Part shown: positions 57,008-64,000 of the stretch, one piece after another
How the letters are laid out: each line of letters opens with the position of its first letter
How positions within the stretch are numbered: position 1 is the stretch's first letter
Assembly: GCF_000513095.1 (NCBI RefSeq)
Contig: NZ_BAUT01000011.1
Span: forward strand, 1 to 64,000
Direction of reading: 5' to 3'
From: Halalkalibacter wakoensis JCM 9140
GTDB lineage: Bacteria > Bacillota > Bacilli > Bacillales > Bacillaceae_D
DNA length: 64,000 bases
The notes under the pieces: model-generated
What the model was told of the DNA's origin: nothing
Databases searched by the model: none
What the model saw: only the letters and a program-made list of their open reading frames with translations
Translations under genes and position numbers: made by a program

Positions 57008-57709
57008 ATGATAGGATTTATCGCATTTTTACTAGTGCTAGGATACATCGTCTATGTACCTTTTAAGAATTTTCGCGATTCGAAATATGAGGCAGCTAGT
57101 GGAAATGGTTTTATAAAAACGTTTTTTGACAAAGGCAATTACGGAGAGTATTTAACTTATTTAAAGTTACAGAAGGTCGATGGATATAAACGTATTATGA
57201 CGAATTTATATATACCAGGAAAAGATGGCAAGACGACAGAAGTCGATCTGCTTATGATCACCGAGACAGGGCTGTATGTAGTTGAATCAAAAAATTATAG
57301 TGGCTGGATTTTTGGAAGTGAGAAATCGAGGTATTGGATGCAGATGTTTCCAAACAAGCAAAAACATCAATTTTTTAATCCGATTTGGCAAAATAGCGCG
57401 CACATCAACGCAATAAAAGGCGTTCTGGATATGCAGGAAGCTCATTTGTTTAAGTCTTACATTATTTTTAGTGAAAGGTGCACGTTGAAAAAGATTGATG
57501 TCGTTTCTCCAGATGTAAAAGTTATGAAGAGGAATGACCTAACTCGAACACTTACAGACGAAATGAGTAGGTCAGAAAAACGTTGGAGCTCCTTCCAGGT
57601 TGATAGCATTTTCTCGAAGCTTTTTACATATTCACGAGTGGATGATACGGTTAAAAAGTTACATATCGAACAGGTGAGAGAAAAGAGAAAAGTTAGCGGA
57701 AGAAAATAG
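57008..57709 (+). CDS. NERD-domain protein
   Basis: A 233-residue protein with an N-terminal hydrophobic helix (MIGFIAFLLVLGYIVYV) and a nuclease-related domain (NERD). GEYLTYLKLQKV, TTEVDLLMITETGLYVVESKNYSG and FFNPIWQNSAHINAIK contain the E-x-x, D and E-x-K residues of the restriction-endonuclease-like fold. The C-terminal part is basic. It may act on DNA at the membrane. GAAAGGGGGG lies before GTG 57005 and ATG 57008; the latter has better spacing. It is the middle gene of a HEAT-NERD-LysR run. Confidence 0.85.
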   Translation: MIGFIAFLLVLGYIVYVPFKNFRDSKYEAASGNGFIKTFFDKGNYGEYLTYLKLQKVDGYKRIMTNLYIPGKDGKTTEVDLLMITETGLYVVESKNYSGWIFGSEKSRYWMQMFPNKQKHQFFNPIWQNSAHINAIKGVLDMQEAHLFKSYIIFSERCTLKKIDVVSPDVKVMKRNDLTRTLTDEMSRSEKRWSSFQVDSIFSKLFTYSRVDDTVKKLHIEQVREKRKVSGRK

Positions 57710-57721
57710 AGGTGACATACG

Positions 57722-58633
57722 ATGACACTACAACAATTAAAATATGTAATTGAAATAGTCCTTTGTGGATCAATTAATGAAGCAGCAAGAAGGCTTTATA
57801 TGTCACAACCTAGCCTGTCAAAAGCGGTTAAGGAATTAGAAAAGGAATTAGGAATTACGATTTTCACACGAACAACAAGAGGAATTACTCTTTCTCCAGA
57901 CGGAGCTGAATTTTTAGGTTATGCTAGACAAGTAGTGGAGCAAACGGAACTGTTAGAGCGACGCTATTTTGATACGGCTCCTACTCAGCAGTTGTTTTCC
58001 GTTTCGACTCAGCACTACGCGTTTGCGGTCAATGCTTTTGTAGAAATGATTAAAAAGTACGGTGCTGACGAATATCAATTTACATTAAGAGAGACAAGAA
58101 CATATGAAATTATTGAAGATGTGAAAAACTTGCGCAGTGAAATTGGCATTTTGTATGTGAGTTCATTTAACGAGAAGGTTATGAGGCAAATGCTGAAAGA
58201 AGAAGGACTAGAGTTCAACCCGCTTTTTGAGGCATCTCCTCACATCTTCGTTAGCTCAGAAAACCCTCTTGCGTGTAAAAAATCAATCACGCTTGAAGAT
58301 TTAGAAGAGTATCCAAGGTTATCATTTGAACAAGGAGAATTTAATTCATTTTATTACTCAGAAGAAATTTTTAGTACCATTCCGCACAAAAAAAGCATTC
58401 AAGTAAGTGACCGAGCCACTCTCTTTAACTTGTTAATTGGTTTAAATGGATATACGATCTCAACTGGAATTTTAAACTCAGATTTAAATGGATCGAATAT
58501 TGTGTCCGTTCCTCTTGAAGAGGATGAGTCGATCTCGGTTGGCTGGATTGTTCATAAGAAAACACAATTGACTCGAATGGCCAAATTATATTTACAGGAG
58601 CTAGAGCAGATCATTGATTCGCATGTCTCATGA
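57722..58633 (+). CDS. LysR-family transcriptional regulator
   Basis: A 303-residue LysR-type regulator. The N-terminal winged HTH (TLQQLKYVIEIVLCGSINEAARRLYMSQPSLSKAVKELEKELG, residues 2-45) is followed by a linker helix and a periplasmic-binding-like effector domain (about 90-300), with LEDLEEYPRLSFEQGEFNSF typical of the family's second subdomain. It usually activates a divergent or nearby gene in response to a metabolite. Here neighbours do not reveal the target. GAGGTG precedes the ATG, 13 nt after the NERD stop. Confidence 0.88.
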   Translation: MTLQQLKYVIEIVLCGSINEAARRLYMSQPSLSKAVKELEKELGITIFTRTTRGITLSPDGAEFLGYARQVVEQTELLERRYFDTAPTQQLFSVSTQHYAFAVNAFVEMIKKYGADEYQFTLRETRTYEIIEDVKNLRSEIGILYVSSFNEKVMRQMLKEEGLEFNPLFEASPHIFVSSENPLACKKSITLEDLEEYPRLSFEQGEFNSFYYSEEIFSTIPHKKSIQVSDRATLFNLLIGLNGYTISTGILNSDLNGSNIVSVPLEEDESISVGWIVHKKTQLTRMAKLYLQELEQIIDSHVS

Positions 58634-58796
58634 GGAAGGTTCATTTTGATAAAGGTGTAATGATCTGAAAAATATCAGCAATTCGGTAGCACGATGTATA
58701 TGAAATGACCAGGAAATTTTTTATAATGAAAGAGTCAGTAACTTTAGTTTGAAAGTGTTTATAAATGTAATTGCGTAACTAGTTAAAAAGCACTAG

Positions 58797-60472
58797 GAAT
58801 GGCTACACGTTAGTGAAGTTTGTGATGATTTAGAAATTTTTAACTAGAGATGGATTAAAACATGTTTTAGATATTAATAGAAATAGAATCAAAAGGGTTG
58901 ATTTAGGCATGGTTCAAGCATATATAGCGAGGTAAGAGAGCGTTGTGTAAGAAATGGAGTGGATCCAAGTAAGATTCCTTCTTTTTCAAAGGTTACGGCT
59001 GAAGAATTAGCAAAAATGGAGATGGAATACAACGAGATGATCGTTGTCATTCATTTTTTTATCAAAAAATTTTTAGAGAAAAGTAAAGGAATTCCATTAT
59101 TAGTCTCAGTAACCGATCAGAATGGAGTTTTTATTGAGTCAATTGGAGATAAAAGCATGAAAGATACAATGGTACACCATGCTGGATTACAGAAAGGGAT
59201 TCAATTTACAGAAGAGAAAGCTGGTGTTAGCTCTGTTTTGGCTGCAATAGAGTTAAATCGTCCCATTCAATTGTTAGGATCTGATCACTATCACCATTTT
59301 CTTCATTCAGCTGCATGTTACAGTGTTCCGCTATCTGTAAACAACAAGTTAAAAGGCACCATATCGGTTATGACATTTTTAAACTATGCGCATCCTATGA
59401 TTCTCACTTCCTTAGAAACTGTTGTTGATTCCATTCAAAGAGAATTAGATTTACGCGAACAAAACCGCTATTTAGATCAAATCAATCAAATGATGCTAGA
59501 AAAATCGACGATTGGATATATCGTGATTGAGAAAAATGGTCATATTATTACGGCTAATCCAAAAGCAAAATCGCTCATGCCTGCCCTTGAAAAAAAGGGA
59601 CAGTTTATCCATGATATAAAAGAGTTTCATGACATTCAGGAATTCATTGAACAAGGCAACAGCTTAAATGACTATGAAATGGTTCTGCGCAACCCCCAAA
59701 CGAGTATTTGTTTAGTGGATTGTTTTCCTTTTTTAGAAGGAAGTTTAATTCAGTTGTACGACATTTCTGAGTATAAAAAAACGGAATCGTACATTCAGGA
59801 TGCAGAGAAATTATCAATCCTCGGGCAATTAGCAGCTGGAGTTGCACATGAAATTAAAAATCCTTTAACAACGTTAAAAGGGTTTATTCAACTCATTCAA
59901 GAAAATCAATATGATGAATCTTTCACACCAGTTCTACTAAAAGAAATTGAGAGAATTAACCATATTACAAATGAATTTCTGAATTTATCTAGACCAACTG
60001 TGAATGCAAAAGATTGGTATGTGATGAGTAAATTATTTACAGAACTTGAAGTGATTTTATCCAGTCTAGCACTTCCTAAAAACATTGATTTTGTGTTGAA
60101 CTTGGAAGACGTTCCAGCTATGTATTGTGATGGAAATCAATTGAAGCAAGTCTTTATCAATTTATTTAAAAACAGTGTCGAGGCAGTTGAACAAAATGGG
60201 GTTATTTCGATTTCTGTCCAGTTGGCTTCTGCTCAGTCTATCCGGATTCGGTTTGAGGATAATGGAGAAGGATTTCCTAATGAAATTCTTACAAAAGCTG
60301 GTCAACCATTTGTCACAACAAAACAAGGCGGGAATGGCTTAGGATCATGATTTGCAAGCGAATTATTGAATCAACTCATAAGGGGCAATTGAAGGTTTTT
60401 AACAATGAACATGGTAGCGCGGTGGTTGATCTTTTTCTTCCTTTGAACGAGAAAAAAACAGAAGGCTACTGA
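58797..60472 (+). pseudogene. Sensor histidine kinase with at least three frameshifts
   Basis: The longest intact part (58959-60350) holds a sensor region, a PAS-like segment (IGYIVIEKNGHIITAN), the HisKA H-box AAGVAHEIKNPLTTLKGFIQ, the N-box LFKNSVEAVEQNG and G-boxes FEDNGEGFPNEIL. It stops after GNGLGS. The next frame continues MICKRIIESTHKGQLKV and ends GSAVVDLFLPL before TGA 60470, the normal kinase C-terminus. Upstream the coding sequence changes frame twice: WLHVSEVCDDLEIF, then FLTRDGLKHVLDINRNR to VQAYIAR, then VRERCVRNGVDPSKI. Each join needs one added base (TTTTT near 58840, AGG near 58932, GATC near 60344). No start codon could be fixed with confidence. It resembles sporulation/phosphorelay-type kinases. 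Confidence 0.75.
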
Positions 60473-60492
60473 AAGTGAAATAAGATAAAGAG

Positions 60493-60575
60493 AAACTCAG
60501 GGTACTTTTGAGCCAAGAGCACGAAAAAAGGGAGATTTTCCTTTTTTCGTGCTCTACTCAACCCTGAGTTTTTTA
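60493..60575. terminator. Large bidirectional terminator
   Basis: A long nested hairpin: the outer arms AAACTCAGGG and CCCTGAGTTT enclose an inner 16-bp perfect stem AGAGCACGAAAAAAGG / CCTTTTTTCGTGCTCT (60516-60531 and 60540-60555). It separates the convergent kinase and flavin oxidase genes. Confidence 0.88.
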
Positions 60576-61736
60576 ATTGTTTCGGCTAGATTGTTGCAAT
60601 GCTGGTCGCGTGATCGAAAAAAGTGAAAGATCATGTTTGGTTTTTCCAGTAAGAGCTAATTGGCTTAGGACTTCTCCTATTACACTAGCAAATTTAAATC
60701 CATGACCAGAAAAACCAGCGGCGAGAACGACATGTTTATAAAAAGGATGCAAGTCGATCACAAAATGTTCATCAGGGGTATTCGTGTACATGCACACCCG
60801 TCCTCTTTTTAGGCTGCCAGCAGCTTGGGGCATATAACGCTCTAAAAACTCTCGAGTATACGCTTCATCTTCTGGATAAATACCAAACTGACGATCAACC
60901 TTATCCGGATCAACTGGTTGACCGTAATCATGCCGCCCTATTTTGACACCACTCCCATCAAAACTTGGAAAGCCATAATACATTCCGATTGAGCTAACAG
61001 CCGTAAACGCTGGGAATGTAGTCGATGAATATAGCATTTCATCCGCTTCAAACCAGCCAATTGTTTGCCGACGTGGCTCAATGGGAACGTTTAAGTCGAG
61101 TTTAGCGAACCATTTACTGTTCCAAGCACCAGAGCTTAATATCAGTTTATTGGCGGTGAATAAGCCTTTATCTGTCTGAATGGAAACGCTATTCTCCCCA
61201 ACGGTCACGTCCTCAACGGGCGTATTCGGTAAGATTGTTGCGCCGTGAGCAAGTGCAAGCTCACGGTACGCACGAATACAATTTTCACTAAACAATACAC
61301 CTGATTCAGGCTCAAATATAGCATGATAATCATCCGGAAGTTTGACGCCAGACCAACGGTTTTGAACTTCGGTTGCATCAAGTACTTCTATAGGCAGGGA
61401 ATATTGTTTGGCGCTTTCGATGGCTTCATCAATAAAAGCAGAATCGTTTTTGGGACCAAACCCTAAGACCCTAGTTTTCGTAAAAATATTGTGGTGTGTT
61501 TCATTTTGTAATTCATCCCATAATTGTTGTGCGCGTAACGCAAGCGGCACATACCCACGGCCTTCTCCGTAAGCATGACGGATGATTCGTGTATCCCCGT
61601 GGTGGCTACCTTCAGTGTGAGGAGGGTCAAACGCATCAACAAGTAAAGTTGTAACGCCTTGCTTTGCTAAGTAATATCCCGCAGCCATCCCCATTGAACC
61701 TGCGCCAATAATAATCACGTCAAAATGTCTTTTCAT
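60573..61736 (-). CDS. solA: Sarcosine oxidase/N-methyltryptophan oxidase-like flavoenzyme (SolA)
   Basis: A 387-residue FAD-dependent amine oxidase of the monomeric sarcosine oxidase family. The dinucleotide fold DVIIIGAGSMGMAAGYYLA is at residues 6-24, with SHHGDTRIIRHAYGEG near 44-59 forming the FAD and active-site basic cluster. KRGRVCMYTNTPDEHFVID near residue 315 supplies the cysteine that covalently holds FAD, and GHGFKFAS near 345 is also conserved. It oxidatively demethylates N-methyl amino acids to formaldehyde and hydrogen peroxide. AAGGAG precedes the ATG on its strand. A TetR gene lies upstream on the same strand, 40 bp away. Confidence 0.9.
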   Translation of the reverse strand: MKRHFDVIIIGAGSMGMAAGYYLAKQGVTTLLVDAFDPPHTEGSHHGDTRIIRHAYGEGRGYVPLALRAQQLWDELQNETHHNIFTKTRVLGFGPKNDSAFIDEAIESAKQYSLPIEVLDATEVQNRWSGVKLPDDYHAIFEPESGVLFSENCIRAYRELALAHGATILPNTPVEDVTVGENSVSIQTDKGLFTANKLILSSGAWNSKWFAKLDLNVPIEPRRQTIGWFEADEMLYSSTTFPAFTAVSSIGMYYGFPSFDGSGVKIGRHDYGQPVDPDKVDRQFGIYPEDEAYTREFLERYMPQAAGSLKRGRVCMYTNTPDEHFVIDLHPFYKHVVLAAGFSGHGFKFASVIGEVLSQLALTGKTKHDLSLFSITRPALQQSSRNN

Positions 61737-61776
61737 GAAAATCTCCTTAATCTACGTTTGTCTTGTTACTATGAAA

Positions 61777-62403
61777 TTAGTTTTTTTGAAAAAGTCCATT
61801 CCAAAAGAAAGCGACAAGTTGTTCAGCCGATTCTTGAATCGTTGGGAAAATAGGAGTGTTATCTGGATTTCGGTAATTTCCAACCTTCATTAAAGAGATA
61901 AATGCTTGTGTAGCAAATAAAGGATTTACAGCAGTTATTTCTCCTGAGTCCATTGCTTCGTTAAAGGCTTTTTCTATTACATCATGCATGTAATGCTCGG
62001 CATCATGCATTTTTTTGATTTGTTCATCTGATAAGACGTCTTTTGTTTCTCTCAAAAAATGATCTAAATCGATGTCGACTGTCGCTTTTAAGTGACCAGT
62101 TGCCACTTCTAACAAGCGCTCGCGTAAAGGAAGATCTTTGCTTAACATCGTTTCCATATGCTGACGAATCCGGTACATTAACTGTATCATTGCTTCCGTG
62201 TATAATTCCGTTTTGCTGGAGTAGTAATAATAGACGGTTGCTTTTGTGACATTGCATGTTGCTGCAATGTCATCAACGGAGATATTTTTGTAGCCATTCT
62301 TTAAAAACAGGCTCGTAGCAGCATTTAGAATGAGATGATCTGTTGGTTGCTTTTGTTGATTAGTAGGAGGTCTCCCTAAAGCTCGTTTCGATGTGTTTCC
62401 CAT
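61777..62403 (-). CDS. TetR/AcrR-family regulator
   Basis: A 208-residue TetR-family repressor. The HTH (HLILNAATSLFLKNGYKNISVDDIAATCNVTKATVYYYYSSKTELY, about 23-68) is preceded by a LGRPP arm. The ligand-binding domain is helical and not assignable. It is divergent from the MMPL gene, whose promoter carries a symmetric element around ACCGGT, so this is most likely its repressor. It probably also drives the sarcosine-oxidase-like gene in the same transcript. GGAGAGACAG precedes the ATG. Confidence 0.88.
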   Translation of the reverse strand: MGNTSKRALGRPPTNQQKQPTDHLILNAATSLFLKNGYKNISVDDIAATCNVTKATVYYYYSSKTELYTEAMIQLMYRIRQHMETMLSKDLPLRERLLEVATGHLKATVDIDLDHFLRETKDVLSDEQIKKMHDAEHYMHDVIEKAFNEAMDSGEITAVNPLFATQAFISLMKVGNYRNPDNTPIFPTIQESAEQLVAFFWNGLFQKN

Positions 62404-62471
62404 CTGTCTCTCCTTGAAAAATAAAATTATGTTTTAGTATAGCATACATAAACAGCTCTTGTTGCTCTATA

Positions 62472-62532
62472 TAAACACATTTTAATTGATAATTAACTAA
62501 CCGGTATATATAATTAATGCAAATATGTGTTT
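62472..62532. promoter_or_regulatory. MMPL promoter inside a nested dyad
   Basis: TTGATA (62485-62490), exactly 17 bp, TATAAT (62508-62513): a near-consensus sigma-A promoter for the MMPL gene. In the spacer, ACCGGT (62499-62504) is a palindrome. AAACACAT (62472-62479) and ATGTGTTT (62525-62532) flank it as a perfect 8-bp inverted repeat with almost the same centre (62502). This is a good candidate operator for the divergent TetR protein. Confidence 0.7.
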
Positions 62533-62558
62533 TGACTGAAAAAGGGAGAGAGATGGAA

Positions 62559-64000
62559 ATGAACCATTTTCTAAAAAATTATACTTCATATGTGGCGGGT
62601 TCAAAAACTCGTTGGCTCACGTTAATCGTTTGGATGGTCTTGATTGGACTAGTGTCTGTTATTTGGCCAGCAGTTAATGAACATGAGACCAATACAAGTA
62701 ACTTGTTGCCGGAAGATGCGATGTCCGTTGTAGCCGACCAGATCATAGAAGAACAGTTTTCTGATGATGTTGGAATTCCTTTGCTATTAGTTTGGTACCA
62801 AGAAAGTGGCCTTACAGAAGAGAACTTTCAACTGATTCAATCGTTATACATGGACTTAGAAGTAAACCCACTTCAAGAGCAGTCTATGGTTCCACCTTTT
62901 GGTCAGTTGCCGATTGATGTGTTACGAAATGCAGCTTCAGAGGACGAAAAGGCAATTACGACTCCTGTATTTTTTAATCGTGATGCAAGCGTCGATGAAT
63001 TGAAAGAGGCTTTAAGCGTACTCGAGGAAAAGGTAGGGAGCCTAACAGGAACAGAACTTTTACATATCGACCTAGCAGAAGAAGGGTTGCACCTTCGCTT
63101 TAGTGGACCAGTTGGGATTTCCATTGATGCAACTGAGTTGTTTAGCCAAGCAGATTTCACCTTGCTCATTGCGACCGTTTTATTAGTGTTGATTTTGTTG
63201 ATTTTGTTGTATCGATCACCGATTTTAGCGATTGTACCTTTAATAGGAGTTGGTTTTGCTTTTGGGATTATTAGTCCTTTGCTCGGGTTTTTAGCTCGAG
63301 AGGGATGGATTGTTGTCGATGCACAAGCTATTTCCATTATGACGGTTCTTTTGTTTGGTGCAGGGACGGATTATTGCTTGTTTTTAATTTCAAGATACCG
63401 TGATGAATTGCAATTGGAAGAAAACAAATATAAGGCATTGCAGCTAGCTCTAGCAAACTCTGGCGGAGCTATTATGATGAGTGGATTAACAACGATGATC
63501 GGGTTGTTAAGTTTAGGTCTTGCCAATTATGCTTCCTATGATCGGTTTGCTGTACCTTTTAGTTTGGCGATTCTCGTGATGGCGATTGCTGTTGTAACGC
63601 TGTTGCCATCTTTACTTGCTCTGATTGGAAGAGTAGCATTTTTCCCCTTTATTCCAAGAACAGAACGCATGATTGTTGAATTGGAAAAGAAAAAAGGGAA
63701 GCCTGTTCGAAAACCAAAAATGCGAAGTGCTTTTAGTAAAATGACAGGTCGCCTCGTTACGGAAAAACCGTGGAGGATTATTATTGTAACTATGATTCTC
63801 TTAGTCTCGTTAGCAGCTGTTGTACCAAGAATCGAGTATAGTTATGGATTACTAGATTCGTTTCCAGAGGATATGCCATCTAGAGAAGGCTTTTCAATCA
63901 TTGCAGAGCATTATCCTGCTGGTGAAATAGCACCAATACAAGTGCTTGTTGATACAAAAGGGAATGAGGTTGATTTACAAGATACGCTTCTTGCACTAGA
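62559..64000 (+). CDS. MMPL-family RND-type transporter (partial at window end)
   Basis: The first 480 residues of a larger membrane protein; the frame is open at the window edge. An N-terminal helix (WLTLIVWMVLIGLVSVIWPAV) is followed by an extracytoplasmic domain of about 160 residues, then helices starting FTLLIATVLLVLILLILLYRSP. LLFGAGTDYCLFLISRYRDEL near residue 270 is the MMPL motif with the conserved Gly-x-Asp-Tyr. A second-half start WRIIIVTMILLVSLAAV follows near residue 406. It would export lipids, drugs or other hydrophobic compounds using the proton gradient. ATG 62559 has GGGAGAG 8 nt upstream; ATG 62553 is too close to it. Confidence 0.88.
   Translation, partial: MNHFLKNYTSYVAGSKTRWLTLIVWMVLIGLVSVIWPAVNEHETNTSNLLPEDAMSVVADQIIEEQFSDDVGIPLLLVWYQESGLTEENFQLIQSLYMDLEVNPLQEQSMVPPFGQLPIDVLRNAASEDEKAITTPVFFNRDASVDELKEALSVLEEKVGSLTGTELLHIDLAEEGLHLRFSGPVGISIDATELFSQADFTLLIATVLLVLILLILLYRSPILAIVPLIGVGFAFGIISPLLGFLAREGWIVVDAQAISIMTVLLFGAGTDYCLFLISRYRDELQLEENKYKALQLALANSGGAIMMSGLTTMIGLLSLGLANYASYDRFAVPFSLAILVMAIAVVTLLPSLLALIGRVAFFPFIPRTERMIVELEKKKGKPVRKPKMRSAFSKMTGRLVTEKPWRIIIVTMILLVSLAAVVPRIEYSYGLLDSFPEDMPSREGFSIIAEHYPAGEIAPIQVLVDTKGNEVDLQDTLLAL

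Overview
The window looks like a chromosomal segment of a low-GC Gram-positive bacterium of the family Bacillaceae. This rests on strong AGGAGG-type ribosome binding sites, frequent TTG/GTG starts, a T-box leader, LicT-type RAT antiterminators, a cyclic-di-GMP-I riboswitch, an ECF sigma/DUF4179 anti-sigma pair and a DUF2975/small-HTH pair. The several probable sodium-coupled symporters (AGCS, NSS, DAACS, BrnQ) would suit an alkaliphilic or halotolerant bacillus; that is inference. I see no rRNA, tRNA, CRISPR array, prophage or insertion sequence.

Layout. 0-3.7 kb: HD phosphohydrolase, GNAT acetyltransferase, alpha/beta hydrolase, nitroreductase. 3.8-14.7 kb: a hydantoin/cyclic-ureide utilisation cluster: a PAS/AAA+/Fis regulator, then HyuA, HyuB, an M20-type N-carbamoyl amidohydrolase, an NCS1 permease, a hydantoin racemase and a D-hydantoinase. 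Together they would import, racemise and open the ring and release the amino acid. 15-20.8 kb: DUF2798 protein, DnaQ-like exonuclease, ASCH protein, SLC13 anion transporter, cold-shock protein and DbpA helicase. 20.8-26.8 kb: four consecutive amino-acid transporters. 27.1-29.4 kb: a c-di-GMP riboswitch in front of a chemoreceptor. 29.4-31.9 kb: an EmrB-type efflux pump divergent from its TetR repressor, with two matching operators between them.

31.9-46.1 kb is a gene-poor accessory zone of small membrane or secreted proteins, with decayed or frameshifted genes, a T-box-controlled MFS transporter, an ECF sigma/anti-sigma operon and a 52-bp tandem repeat. 46.2-53.6 kb is an aryl-beta-glucoside module: LicT antiterminator, BglP PTS permease, two 6-phospho-beta-glucosidases and a HAD phosphatase, with a RAT/terminator in front of each of three transcription units. 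53.8-64 kb: DHA2 efflux pump, polysaccharide deacetylase, HEAT-like and NERD proteins, a LysR regulator, a multiply frameshifted histidine kinase, a sarcosine-oxidase-like flavoenzyme, and a TetR/MMPL divergent pair whose MMPL gene runs off the window.

Three observations stand out. First, two intergenic arrays each hold five copies of GACAATAA(A) at an exact 21-bp period. Second, the hydantoin-cluster regulator has the sigma-54-activator architecture but lacks the GAFTGA loop and the Walker B glutamate. Third, at least eight reading-frame breaks in six genes can each be repaired by adding one base, which points either to deletion-type sequencing errors or to real decay.
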